From: Gemmatimonadaceae bacterium
GTDB lineage: Bacteria; Gemmatimonadota; Gemmatimonadetes; Gemmatimonadales; Gemmatimonadaceae
Length of the DNA stretch: 64,000 bases
NCBI GenBank assembly: GCA_020851035.1
Contig: JADZDM010000007.1
Span: 123,449 to 187,448 of the forward strand
Direction: 5' to 3'
Positions 9,217 to 18,248 of the stretch are shown piece after piece. The translations under genes were made by a program, and so were the position numbers. The notes under the pieces are model-generated. The model did no database searches, was not told the origin of the DNA, and was given only the letters and a program-made list of their open reading frames with translations. Positions within the stretch are counted from its first letter, which is position 1. Every line of letters starts with the position of its first letter.

Positions 9217-9616
9217 CTTCCTCTTTCTGCTTGCAGTTGATGCAGTAGCGCGCATGCGGCAGCGCATCGAGCCGCTCGAAGGCGATCAGGTTGCCGCACT
9301 CGTGACAGAGGCCGAACTTCTCGGGGGCGCGGTAGAGCCGGCGCAGCGCCTGGTCCAGGTGCCAGAGGAAGCGCCCTTCCTGGCTGGCGAACAGGAACGC
9401 CTTCTCGCGCTCCATGGCATCGGTGCCCTGGTCCGCCATGTGGAACGAGTACGCACTCAGGTCGCCATCGCCCTCGGCGCCGAACCGGTTGCCGTGGTGG
9501 CCGAGCTCTTTCAGGACGCGCTTCCGCTCCTCGAGCAGCCGCTTCTCGAAGTGCGTGATGTCCTTCTTGCTGAAGCCCTTCACGTTGGGCTTCGGGGCGC
9601 TGGCTGAGGAGCTCAT
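9203..9616 (-). CDS. DksA/TraR-type C4 zinc-finger protein
   Basis: A 137-residue protein: a helical, Lys/Arg-rich N-terminal half (FEKRLLEERKRVLKELG) followed by a C-terminal zinc finger with CHECGN and CINCKQ (C-x2-C ... C-x2-C). DksA/TraR proteins insert a coiled coil into the secondary channel of RNA polymerase and modulate initiation, often with ppGpp. Here the N-terminal part is short for DksA proper, so I leave the symbol empty. The ATG at 9616 overlaps the ileS stop (ATGA). Its position between ileS and lspA is seen in several phyla and may tie growth-rate control to lipoprotein processing. Confidence 0.88.
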   Translation of the reverse strand: MSSSASAPKPNVKGFSKKDITHFEKRLLEERKRVLKELGHHGNRFGAEGDGDLSAYSFHMADQGTDAMEREKAFLFASQEGRFLWHLDQALRRLYRAPEKFGLCHECGNLIAFERLDALPHARYCINCKQKEEDGKK

Positions 9617-12600
9617 CTCGTCTGGTCCCGTTCCAGGGTGAACCACGCAGCGAGACCGTCGAGGTCCACGGCGGCGCTCCCGGAGGGCGCCGCCTCGCTG
9701 TCCTGCACATCCAACGTGGCGGCCAGCACCTCGCCGGCGATCCACGCCTGGTGTTCCCGCGCCGCGTCGCGCACCTGCTGTACCCCGCCGACCGCGAGGT
9801 GCACCCGGTCACTGACCGCGAAGCCGGCATCCTTGCGCGCCCGCTGGATGCGGCTGACCAGTTCCCGGGCCGTTCCCTCCCGGCGCAGCGCATCCGAGAG
9901 CACGGGATCGACCGCGGCAACATACACCCCGTCACCGGCGACGACGAGTTCCCCGGCGGCGGAGCGGGTGAGCACCACGTCATCCGTTTGCAGTGCATGT
10001 GTCACGCCCTCGACGACGATCGTGACCGGTTCGCCACGTTCGAACGCCTGGAGGGCCGCCGACGGCAGCGCATCGACGGCGGCGGCGGCGAGCGGCGTGG
10101 CCTTGCCGAACCGCTTGCCGAGCGCGCGGAAGTTCGCCTTGCCGGTGACGCGGACCAGGTCATCCGCCGAGCCGGCGAGCAGCACCTGCTTGATGTTCAG
10201 CTCCGATGCGATCAGCGCGGTGAGTGCCTGCACACCCGGCATCTCGTCGCGCGGGACGACACAGAGCAGTCGCGCGAGCGGCTGCCGCACCTTGCGGCCG
10301 GCGTCCTCGCGCGCCGCGCGTCCGAGCCGCGACAGCGTCCGCACGGCGGCCATGTCACGCTCGAGGGCCAGGTCGCGCGGCACCACGACGGCGCGCACGT
10401 AGGGCGCCGTGTGCACGGAGCTGCCGGTGAGCTGGCGGTGCATCCAGTCGGTGAGGAACGGCGCCAGCGGTGCGAGCAGGCGACACGTCACCGCCAGCAC
10501 CTCGTGCAGCGTCGCGAAGGCGGCACGACTGTCGGCGGAATCGCCGTCCCAGAAGCGCGCGCGACTCAGGCGCACGTACCAGTTCGACACGTCCTCGTCG
10601 ACGAACTCCATCACGGCCCGCGCGGCCAGCGTGGGCTCGTACGCCTCGAGCAGGCGATCGGCCTCCGCCTCCACCGCCGCGAGCCGGGAGAGCACCCAGC
10701 GATCGAGTGCCGGCCGTTCCGCCACGGCCGGGTCGCGGTCCGACGGGGCCCAGCCGATCAGGTTCGCATACTGCGCGAAGATCCCGCTGTACGTGTTGCG
10801 CAGCGTGAGCAGGAACCGGCCGGCGGTCTGCCGCAGCACATCCTCGTCGAAGCGGCGCGGGATCCAGACCTGGCTGGTGCTCACCAGGAACAGGCGCACC
10901 GCGTCCACGCCGTGGGCGGCGATGACTTTCCACGGATCGACGGCATTGCCCTTCGACTTCGACATCTTGAGGCCCTGCGCGTCGAGCACGAGGTCATTCA
11001 CGAGCACGTGGCGGAACGGCGCCGCCGTGCCGGGCGCGTTGTCCGGCAGTGCATCCCCGAGCGCGGTGGCCACGGCCAGAAGCGAGTAGAACCACCCGCG
11101 CGTCTGGTCCACGCCCTCGCAGATGTAGTCCGCCGGGTAGTGGCTGGCGATGACGTCGGCGTTCTCGAACGGGTAGTGCCACTGCGCGAACGGCATCGCG
11201 CCCGAGTCGAACCAGGTGTCGATCACCTCGGGCACGCGACGCATGGTGCCGGTGCCGCTCGGCGCCGGCCAGGTGTAGGCGTCGATGTGCGGCTTGTGCG
11301 GGTCGAAGTCCCCGGGCAGCGGCCGCCCGATGCGCTCGGCGAGGGTCGCGAAGCTGCCGACGACCTCCATTTCGGCCGGATCGGCGTCGTTCACCCACAC
11401 CGGCAGCGGCGTGCCCCAGTAGCGGTCGCGCGAGATGGCCCAGTCGACGTTGTTCTCGAGCCACTGGCCGAACCGTCCCGACCCCACCTCCGGCGGCTGC
11501 CACTGGACCTGGGCATTGCGCGCGATCATGTCGTCCTTGATCGCGGTGGTGCGCACGAACCACGAGCCGCGCGCGTAGTAGAGCAGCGGCGTGCCGCAGC
11601 GCCAGCAGTGCGGATACGAGTGGACGAAGCGGCCATCCTTCCACAGCACGTCGCGGCGCCGCAGCTCCTCGATGATCAGCGGATCCGCATCCTTGATGAA
11701 GCGGCCACCGACGACCGGCATCGCCTCGGGAAAGCGGCCCCGGGCATCGACGGGCTGGATGAACCCGAGGTTGTGGCGCTGCCCCGCCCCGTAGTCGTCG
11801 GCGCCGAACGCGGGCGCCATGTGCACCACGCCCGTGCCGTCGTCGGCGGACACGAACGATTCCGCCACGATCAGCTCGGAGCGCGTCCCCGCGTCGAACT
11901 GGACCCAGTCGAGCGGCCGCACGTAGCGCGCGCCGGCGAGGTCGGCGCCCGTCATGTGGCGCACGGCCACCCAGCGATCGGCCCAGTCGCCGCCCAGCAC
12001 TGCCGCAACCCGCGCCTCGGCGAGGATCACGGTGAACTCGGCGCCCGACTTCTTCTGCAACTCGACATACACGAGCTCCGGATGCACGGCGAGCGCCGCG
12101 TTCGACACCAGCGTCCACGGCGTGGTGGTCCACACCAGGATGCGGCGGCGCATGCGGCTGGCCGGGTCGACGAGGTCGAGCGCGATGTAGGTGCTGGGAT
12201 CCTCGACGTCCTTGTATCCCTGTGCGACCTCGTGGCTGGACAGTGCCGTCTCGCAGCGCGGGCAGTACGGCAGGATCTTGTGCCCCTGCACCAGCAGCCC
12301 CTTCGCATGCATGGTCGACAGCGCCCACCACACACTCTCGACGTAGTCGTTGGTGTAGGTGACGTAGGGCCGCTCGTAGTCGAGCCAGTACGCCATGCGC
12401 TTGCTGAGCTTCTCCCAGTCGCCGCGATACGTGAAGACGCTCTCGCGGCAGCGGCGGTTGAACTCGGCGACCCCGATGGCCTCGATGTCGCGCTTGCCGC
12501 TGATGCCGAGCGCCTTCTCCACCTCGATCTCCACCGGGAGGCCGTGGGTGTCCCAGCCCGCCTTGCGGGTGATGTGGAACCCCTTCATCGCGCGATGGCG

Positions 12601-12828
12601 CGGGATGAGGTCCTTCAGGGTGCGGGCGAACACGTGGTGGATGCCGGGCCGGCCGTTCGCGGTCGGCGGCCCCTCGTAGAACACGAAGGTGTCCTGGCCG
12701 GGCTTCGGCGTGAACGACGGGTCGAAGAGCCCCTCGGCCTCCCAGGCCGTGAGCAGCGCACTCTCGAGGGCATCGGGGGTGTCCAGCGCCGTGAGTTCCC
12801 GGTACCGCCCCTGCACGGTGTCGGTCAC
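9613..12828 (-). CDS. ileS: Isoleucyl-tRNA synthetase
   Basis: A 1071-residue class I synthetase. The HIGH-type motif appears as PTANGRPGIHHVFART, the KMSKS loop as LKMSKSKGNAVDPWKV, and GWDTHGLPVEIEVEK marks the catalytic core. The large inserted CP1 editing domain lies between them. The C-terminal third holds the anticodon-binding helices and a divergent tail rather than the C-terminal zinc finger of E. coli IleRS. The motif variants match the longer, eukaryote-like IleRS type, a form known for lower mupirocin sensitivity; that inference rests on motif style only. The GTG at 12828 overlaps the preceding stop (GTGA). Confidence 0.96.
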   Translation of the reverse strand: MTDTVQGRYRELTALDTPDALESALLTAWEAEGLFDPSFTPKPGQDTFVFYEGPPTANGRPGIHHVFARTLKDLIPRHRAMKGFHITRKAGWDTHGLPVEIEVEKALGISGKRDIEAIGVAEFNRRCRESVFTYRGDWEKLSKRMAYWLDYERPYVTYTNDYVESVWWALSTMHAKGLLVQGHKILPYCPRCETALSSHEVAQGYKDVEDPSTYIALDLVDPASRMRRRILVWTTTPWTLVSNAALAVHPELVYVELQKKSGAEFTVILAEARVAAVLGGDWADRWVAVRHMTGADLAGARYVRPLDWVQFDAGTRSELIVAESFVSADDGTGVVHMAPAFGADDYGAGQRHNLGFIQPVDARGRFPEAMPVVGGRFIKDADPLIIEELRRRDVLWKDGRFVHSYPHCWRCGTPLLYYARGSWFVRTTAIKDDMIARNAQVQWQPPEVGSGRFGQWLENNVDWAISRDRYWGTPLPVWVNDADPAEMEVVGSFATLAERIGRPLPGDFDPHKPHIDAYTWPAPSGTGTMRRVPEVIDTWFDSGAMPFAQWHYPFENADVIASHYPADYICEGVDQTRGWFYSLLAVATALGDALPDNAPGTAAPFRHVLVNDLVLDAQGLKMSKSKGNAVDPWKVIAAHGVDAVRLFLVSTSQVWIPRRFDEDVLRQTAGRFLLTLRNTYSGIFAQYANLIGWAPSDRDPAVAERPALDRWVLSRLAAVEAEADRLLEAYEPTLAARAVMEFVDEDVSNWYVRLSRARFWDGDSADSRAAFATLHEVLAVTCRLLAPLAPFLTDWMHRQLTGSSVHTAPYVRAVVVPRDLALERDMAAVRTLSRLGRAAREDAGRKVRQPLARLLCVVPRDEMPGVQALTALIASELNIKQVLLAGSADDLVRVTGKANFRALGKRFGKATPLAAAAVDALPSAALQAFERGEPVTIVVEGVTHALQTDDVVLTRSAAGELVVAGDGVYVAAVDPVLSDALRREGTARELVSRIQRARKDAGFAVSDRVHLAVGGVQQVRDAAREHQAWIAGEVLAATLDVQDSEAAPSGSAAVDLDGLAAWFTLERDQTR

Positions 12829-13715
12829 AGGCGCTCCAGCACCCCGCGCACCAGTGCCGTCAACTTCGGCTGCGCAGCGTTCGCGGTGGCGACGATCGCG
12901 TCCAGCGTCGCTTCCTGCAGCGAATCCGGCAGGCACATGTCAGTGATGATCGAGAGGCCGAGCACACGCATGCCACCGTGGCGTGCGACGATGACTTCCG
13001 GGACGGTGGACATGCCGACGACGTCGGCACCGAGCGTGCGCAGCATGCGGTACTCGGCGCGCGTCTCGAGGTTGGGGCCGGGCACGGCGACGTAGATCCC
13101 CTCGCGGAGGGTGATGCCCTGCGCGGCCGCCACCTCGCGGGCCAGCTCACGCAATGCGGCATCGTACGCCACCGACATGTCGGGGAACCGCGGGCCGAGC
13201 GCCGGGTCGTTGGGCCCCACCAGCGGGTTCTCGCCGAGGAGGTTGATGTGGTCCGCGATGAGCATCAGGTCGCCCGCGCGCCAGAGCGGGTGCATGCCAC
13301 CGCAGGCGTTGGACACGACGAGCGTGGAGGCACCGAGCGCCCGGAGCACGCGCACCGGGAAGGTGACCTCGTGCATCGAGTAGCCTTCGTAGCGATGGAA
13401 GCGCCCCTGCATCGCCACCACGGTGCGCCCGCCGAGCGTGCCGCAGAGCAGCCGGCCGGCGTGGCTCTCCACGGTGGAGAGCGGAAAGCCGGGAATGTCG
13501 GCGTAGTCGATCGTGGCCTGGACGGTGATCTGCGCCGCCAGCTCACCGAGGCCGGTGCCGAGGATGATCGCCTCCGTGGGCACGGCGGCGAACCGCGCGC
13601 GGATGGCCTGCACCGCAGCCGTGATGCGCTCGAGGCTGTGCGGCATGGGCACCGGTGCGACACGGCGCACCGCCTGCAGCTCGACGGTGGCGTTCAGCGA
13701 GGGCGTCCCGCTCAC
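12825..13715 (-). CDS. punA: Purine nucleoside phosphorylase (trimeric type)
   Basis: A 296-residue cytoplasmic enzyme of the purine-nucleoside phosphorylase/MTAP superfamily. Key blocks are AIILGTGLGELA (phosphate loop), VESHAGRLLCG, MQGRFHRYEGY, VSNACGGMHP and VPGPNLETRAEYRML, with the active-site Asn in ITDMC context replaced as in some bacterial forms. It cleaves purine nucleosides with phosphate to base and ribose-1-phosphate for salvage. The start is a GTG overlapping the divIVA stop (GTGA); an ATG at 13646 (MPHSLERITAAV) is the alternative and would drop 23 residues. Embedded in the translation/growth operon. Confidence 0.9.
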   Translation of the reverse strand: MSGTPSLNATVELQAVRRVAPVPMPHSLERITAAVQAIRARFAAVPTEAIILGTGLGELAAQITVQATIDYADIPGFPLSTVESHAGRLLCGTLGGRTVVAMQGRFHRYEGYSMHEVTFPVRVLRALGASTLVVSNACGGMHPLWRAGDLMLIADHINLLGENPLVGPNDPALGPRFPDMSVAYDAALRELAREVAAAQGITLREGIYVAVPGPNLETRAEYRMLRTLGADVVGMSTVPEVIVARHGGMRVLGLSIITDMCLPDSLQEATLDAIVATANAAQPKLTALVRGVLERL

Positions 13716-14536
13716 GCGCTGTGCTCCGGCATCATGCCCTCGGGCAGGATCCCGTCGGTGAGGGCGCGGATGGTGTCCGGGTCGGTGATCGTCTCCTTGG
13801 CGGGCACCACGGCACTCATCAGCGGCGTGGTGCGCGGCTTGATGCGGGAGTCGACGAGGTCGTCGGTGTCGTGCATGTAGGCCTCGACGGACTCCGGGAG
13901 CGGGGCGACCACGTTGCGCGAGGCGTCGATGTCCTGCAGGTGCCGCTCGGCCAGGGCCTTCATCTGGGAGAGATACGAGGTGCGCACGCGCTGGAGCTGG
14001 TCGAGGTCGTGCGCAATGCGCTTGGCCGTGGCCCGCGACCCATCCACGGCGGCGGCCGCCTCGGCCTTCGCCTCGCGCACCAGCTTCTCGGCCTCGTCGC
14101 GGGCCTCACGCAGCAGCTCGTCGGCACGGTTCTTCGCCTCGGTCACCAGGCGGTCCGCCTCGGCCCGCGATTCCTGTCCGAGGCGCTCGGCCTCGAGTCG
14201 TGCGGCACCAAGCACCTTCTCCGACTCGCCGCGCGCCTCCTGCAGGACCAGCGCCCCCTCCTTCTCGGCCTGCTCCCGGATGTCGGTGCGGAGCTGCTGC
14301 GCGCTGACGAGCGCGTCGTTGATCGCGCGGTCCCGCTCGCGGAAGGAGCGAATCTGCTCGTGGAAGCCGCGCGCCTTCGTGTCGAGGTCATTGATCCGGC
14401 GGGCAAGCTCCTCGATCTCGTCGGCGACGCGCACCTTGAACTCGTCCACGCGCGCGCGGTCGTAGCCCCGCAGGGCCGACCCGAACTCCCAGCGCCGCAC
14501 GTCCAGCGGCGTCAGCCGAAATTGCTCGTCAGACAT
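13712..14536 (-). CDS. divIVA: DivIVA-domain coiled-coil protein
   Basis: A 274-residue protein. The N-terminus (RLTPLDVRRWEFGSALRGYD followed by ARVDEF) is the DivIVA membrane-binding/initial coiled-coil block. A long Glu/Lys/Arg/Ala coiled coil fills residues 35-210 and a less ordered tail ends the protein. DivIVA proteins gather at curved membranes at poles and division sites and recruit partners. The ATG shares one base with the yggS stop (TGATG). The yggS-divIVA neighbourhood is a classic feature of division clusters, though ylmF/ylmG-type genes are not seen between them here. Cytoplasmic face of the inner membrane. Confidence 0.92.
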   Translation of the reverse strand: MSDEQFRLTPLDVRRWEFGSALRGYDRARVDEFKVRVADEIEELARRINDLDTKARGFHEQIRSFRERDRAINDALVSAQQLRTDIREQAEKEGALVLQEARGESEKVLGAARLEAERLGQESRAEADRLVTEAKNRADELLREARDEAEKLVREAKAEAAAAVDGSRATAKRIAHDLDQLQRVRTSYLSQMKALAERHLQDIDASRNVVAPLPESVEAYMHDTDDLVDSRIKPRTTPLMSAVVPAKETITDPDTIRALTDGILPEGMMPEHSA

Positions 14537-15219
14537 CAGTTCCTCGCTCCGAACAGCACGGTTCCCAGGCGGACCAGCGTGGCCCCTTCCTCCACGGCGA
14601 CTTCGTAGTCGTTCGACATGCCCATCGAGAGCTCGGTGGCCGCCGCATGTCCGGCCTCGCGCACGGCGCCGAGGGCCGTGCGCGCACCACCGAAGGCGTG
14701 GCGCACGACGGCCTCATCGTCCGTGAACGGCGCCATGCACATCACGCCGGTCACGCGCAGCGCCGGCAGGCCGGCGACGTGCTGCGCGAGCACCTCGAGC
14801 CCGTCCGGCGACACACCGCCCTTCTGCACCTCACCGGCCACGTTCACCTGCACGAGCACGTCCAGCACACGGCCAGCCGCTGCGGCGGCCTGCTGCAGTG
14901 CATCCGCCAGGCGGACGCTGTCGAGCGAATGCACGAGCGCGAACTGCGGGGCCGCCTTCGCCTTGTTGCGCTGGAGGTGCCCGATGAGATGCCAGCGTAC
15001 CGGCGCGCTGGTCGCCTGCATCTTGTCGAGCGCTTCCTGCACCTTGTTCTCGCCCACGTCCATGATGCCGCACGCCGCTGCGGCCTCGACGGCAGAGGGG
15101 CCGTGCGTCTTGGTCACCGCAACCAGCCGCACCGCCTGACCGTGTCCTCCACGAGCCTGTGCCGCGTCGATCCGGTCCCGCACCTCACGCACCCGGCCGG
15201 GCAGGTCAAAAAACTCCAT
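14536..15219 (-). CDS. yggS: PLP homeostasis protein, YggS/PROSC family
   Basis: A 227-residue single-domain alanine-racemase-like barrel. The PLP lysine is K37 in LVAVTKTHG. Family blocks are GENKVQEALDK, WHLIGHLQRNKAK, VQVNVAGEVQKGG and the phosphate-binding end LSMGMSNDYEVAVEEGAT followed by RLGTVLFG. These proteins bind and buffer pyridoxal phosphate and affect amino-acid homeostasis rather than acting as racemases. The ATG lies 11 nt after the DUF2723 stop and its own stop overlaps divIVA. The length is normal for the family and all conserved blocks are present. Confidence 0.94.
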   Translation of the reverse strand: MEFFDLPGRVREVRDRIDAAQARGGHGQAVRLVAVTKTHGPSAVEAAAACGIMDVGENKVQEALDKMQATSAPVRWHLIGHLQRNKAKAAPQFALVHSLDSVRLADALQQAAAAAGRVLDVLVQVNVAGEVQKGGVSPDGLEVLAQHVAGLPALRVTGVMCMAPFTDDEAVVRHAFGGARTALGAVREAGHAAATELSMGMSNDYEVAVEEGATLVRLGTVLFGARN

Positions 15220-15230
15220 AAGCCCTGAAT

Positions 15231-17222
15231 TTACCGGAGGTTACACGTGAGATCAAGCAATCGGCGCGAGACCGTGTCACGCGCCACGCCGCCAAGGACC
15301 GCGAACTCGATGGTGGCGGCAGGACACCGCGCCACCTGAATGAATGCGGCGATCATGCCGTCGGGAGACTGACGCGGCGTCGGCGCGAGCAGCGCGGCAA
15401 GGCGGTGCGCGCTGGCCTGCGTCCGCTCCGCGTCGACCCGCGGTGGGCAGAGCGCCACGCGGCTTCCGATGTCGACCAGGCCTGCCCGGCGCCAGCAGGT
15501 GACGCCGGCAATCCGGCCAAACTCATCCCGTGATGAGCTCGGCAACAGCAGTGACACCGCCACCGACGCGCCGCGGTCGAGGCGCTGCCGGGCCAGGCGC
15601 CCCGCACGGACCAGCGCGGATGAGCCCGCAGACGTGTCCGCCGTGAGCTGTCCAGCCCGGTGCGCGCTCTGCCGCGCGTACCAGGCGGCCGGAAGCAGGG
15701 GCACGACCACGACGGAGACATCCCGCCGGACGGAATCGACTGCCTGGCGGTACCACACCGGGTACGAGTCGTTGTCGCCGGCCGTGAACAGCGTGCCGCC
15801 CGGGGGCACGTGTGCCAGCAGCTCGCCGGCGATTGCACCAGCGAGATGCCGATCCGGGAGCACGTCCCGGGTGACGGCGGACCAGTTCCCTGCGATCAGG
15901 GCCAGCGGCACGAGCACCGCCACCGTCCGGCGCCAGCTACGCCGGTGTGCCACCGCCAGGGCGCCGGCACCGATCCAGAGGCCCCAGCACCAGAAGGCGA
16001 GGGCGAAGAAGTAGTCCCGCTCACGCGCCTCGTGGAGCGCCCCCTCCGGCAGGACCCCGATCCCGAACGACGGACCGGCGCGCAGGTTGAGCTGGAGCAC
16101 CACCCCGATCGTCGCGAGCAGGAACAGGACGAGCATGGCGCGGGCCGTGATGCGATGCACCCGCCAGTGCGCCAGCGCGCCCACACCACCGAGCACCAGC
16201 GCCAGCAGCGTGAACGGGGTGCGGCGCCAGTGCGGGACGACGTCATTCCAGAAGCCGAGCGCCACCTGCCAGTCGGCGTACTGTCCGAGGTTGCCGAGTT
16301 GCAGCCAGAGTGGCGCGCGCCGCGGCCAGGGTGCCGCGACGTCATACTGCGCGCGCGTGACCACGGCGAGCAGTTCGCGCAGGCCATCCGGCGCGCCCTG
16401 GTTCAGGAAGGGATCGTGCCGTGCGCGCAGCAGCAGGATGGCGACGCCGCTCCAGGCCACCAGCACGAGCGGTGCGGCGCGAAGGAGCCACGCCGTGCGC
16501 GTCGCACCGGCGACGGATCTCGGCCCGCGCGTGAGCAGGCGTGGATCGACGGTGAGCGCCAGCATCACTGCTGCGGCGAGGAGCCAGCCGCGCGCGAGTG
16601 CCGCCGTGGCCAGCACGATGAGCGCACTGCCCAGCAGCGACCACCAGTCGATCCGCCCATCGCGCGTGGTGCAGGCGAGGAGCAACGCAGCCGGCGCGGC
16701 GACGAGTGCGCTCAGGTGGAGCGGGATCGACAACGCGGCGACGTAGGCCACCAGCACGCGCGCCGAGTCGTCGTCGCGCGCATGCGCACGCCAGGCGGCG
16801 GCGAGCTGCACGACGGCGGCCAGCAGCGACGCGGCGTAGACCTCCGTCTCGGTGGCATTCATCCAGACGGTGCCCATCGCACCCGCGCAGACGGCCATGC
16901 TGATGCCGGCAGTCCGCGATCGCGTGACCTGCGTGATGAGTGCGGCGGCGATGCCGCAGGCTGCGGCGGTGCAGAGCGCCGACAGCAGCGAGCCGGCCTG
17001 CACTGGTGACAACCCGGGCACCAGCCGCCAGAGCGCCGTGCCCGCGGCGACGTAGAGCGGCGTGCCCGGCGGATGCGGGATGCCGAAGGTGCCGATGGCG
17101 GTCGCGAACTCACCGGCATCCCAGAACGTCAGTGACGGAGCCGCGGTGGCGAGATACACCGCGAGCAGCAGGAGGCCGGCCGCCAGCGCCGCCTGTCGCG
17201 GCGCGCCCGGCGCACCGGTCAA
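15231..17222 (-). CDS. DUF2723 multi-pass membrane protein, probable glycosyltransferase-like
   Basis: A 663-residue protein with about ten hydrophobic segments. The N-terminal block SLTFWDAGEFATAIGTFGIP followed by HPPGTPL is the hallmark of DUF2723, a family related to GT-C enzymes that use lipid-linked sugars. The Asp/Glu in WDAGEF is where GT-C folds place their catalytic acid. The C-terminal quarter is a soluble domain (GGTLFTAGDNDSYPVWYRQA) also typical of the family. It may glycosylate a surface substrate, but donor and acceptor are unknown. The start is the unusual TTG at 17222, supported by its TTGA overlap with the preceding stop; no ATG or GTG lies upstream in frame. Confidence 0.85.
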   Translation of the reverse strand: MTGAPGAPRQAALAAGLLLLAVYLATAAPSLTFWDAGEFATAIGTFGIPHPPGTPLYVAAGTALWRLVPGLSPVQAGSLLSALCTAAACGIAAALITQVTRSRTAGISMAVCAGAMGTVWMNATETEVYAASLLAAVVQLAAAWRAHARDDDSARVLVAYVAALSIPLHLSALVAAPAALLLACTTRDGRIDWWSLLGSALIVLATAALARGWLLAAAVMLALTVDPRLLTRGPRSVAGATRTAWLLRAAPLVLVAWSGVAILLLRARHDPFLNQGAPDGLRELLAVVTRAQYDVAAPWPRRAPLWLQLGNLGQYADWQVALGFWNDVVPHWRRTPFTLLALVLGGVGALAHWRVHRITARAMLVLFLLATIGVVLQLNLRAGPSFGIGVLPEGALHEARERDYFFALAFWCWGLWIGAGALAVAHRRSWRRTVAVLVPLALIAGNWSAVTRDVLPDRHLAGAIAGELLAHVPPGGTLFTAGDNDSYPVWYRQAVDSVRRDVSVVVVPLLPAAWYARQSAHRAGQLTADTSAGSSALVRAGRLARQRLDRGASVAVSLLLPSSSRDEFGRIAGVTCWRRAGLVDIGSRVALCPPRVDAERTQASAHRLAALLAPTPRQSPDGMIAAFIQVARCPAATIEFAVLGGVARDTVSRRLLDLTCNLR

Positions 17223-18085
17223 CCCGGCTCCGCGCCAGGCACCGTCGGCGGCTCCACGCCGAGGATGCGATGCACGTCGCGGACGATCGTGGCTGCGATG
17301 TCGTCCAGCGGCAGGTCGTTCCGGTCGTCGCCGAACGGCTGCTCCACCTCCTCGGCGAGGAGCTCGAGGCCCATGGTGGCGAAGAAGGTGAGCATCGAGG
17401 CGATCACGACCCCGTAGCCGAAATCCTTCGCCAGGCCGAATGGCAGGATGATCGCGTACAGGAGGACGAACTGCTTCACGTACGAGGAATAGCTGTACGG
17501 GATCGGCGTGTTGCGGATGCGCTCGCAGGCTCCGGTCACGTCGTCGAACTGCTGGAGGAGTGGCGCCAGGGTGATGCGGGCGTCGGGGGCGACGCGCGCA
17601 CCGGCCAGGTCGGCATGCACCGCGCGATGGAGCTGGCTGATGATCGCGAGCGGTGCCGCGTCACCGGTGACGCTTCCCGGCGCGCGCAGGTGTGCCGCCA
17701 GCGCCACCGGGAAGCGCGCCAGGATGCCGGCATACCGCTGTCGCTCGGCACTGCTGCGGGGCGCATCGCCGAGCAGCGCGTCGAGCTGGTGCGACAGGCC
17801 CCGCGACACGTTCACGAGCTGTCCCCACAGGCGTCGCCCCTCCCACCAGCGGTCATAGGCGGTGTTGGTGCGGAAGACGAGCACCAGGCCGAGGATGATG
17901 CCGAGGATCGAGAGGAAGGCCGGGCCGATCGGGAGCAGCGAGCCGAAGACGCGCGTCTCGAGGTAGACGACGAGCGCCGCGTACAGGCCCGCGCCGAGCA
18001 CGTCCAGCGCCAGCATGCGGAAGACATGGCTGCGCGGGACATCGAGCAGGAGTCGGATCCAGTTCTTCGGGTCGTACGCAATCAC
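17219..18085 (-). CDS. Bestrophin-family (RFP-TM/UPF0187) membrane channel
   Basis: A 288-residue integral membrane protein with two N-terminal hydrophobic segments (VLGAGLYAALVVYL, AFLSILGIILGLVLVF), the family motif FRTNTAYDRWWEGRRLWG and two C-terminal segments (FVLLYAIILPFGL, GYGVVIASMLTFFATMGLEL). The tail motif EEVEQPFGDDRNDLPLD is strongly conserved in bacterial bestrophins, which are anion or cation channels depending on member. I choose the GTG at 18085 because the conserved YDPKNWIRLL begins at once; longer starts add unlike sequence. It appears to be the first gene of the long minus-strand unit, divergent from the aminotransferase. Confidence 0.88.
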   Translation of the reverse strand: MIAYDPKNWIRLLLDVPRSHVFRMLALDVLGAGLYAALVVYLETRVFGSLLPIGPAFLSILGIILGLVLVFRTNTAYDRWWEGRRLWGQLVNVSRGLSHQLDALLGDAPRSSAERQRYAGILARFPVALAAHLRAPGSVTGDAAPLAIISQLHRAVHADLAGARVAPDARITLAPLLQQFDDVTGACERIRNTPIPYSYSSYVKQFVLLYAIILPFGLAKDFGYGVVIASMLTFFATMGLELLAEEVEQPFGDDRNDLPLDDIAATIVRDVHRILGVEPPTVPGAEPG

Positions 18086-18248
18086 GTCGGCTCCACGGCA
18101 GGTGAACGGCGGCTGGCGGTCGGCAGCCCGGCTACAGGATAACGCGGGCGGACAACCCTGCTCCGCCCTGCACCGCAGGCCAGGCGCGGCCGGGTGGCAG
18201 GGCGCGGGACGGCGCACGATCTTCAGGCATCCCCCACCGGACCTGCCG

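Noticed and set aside
9751..13095. Frame of more than 1100 codons on the plus strand
   Set aside because: Antisense to ileS and punA; long only because of the high GC content.
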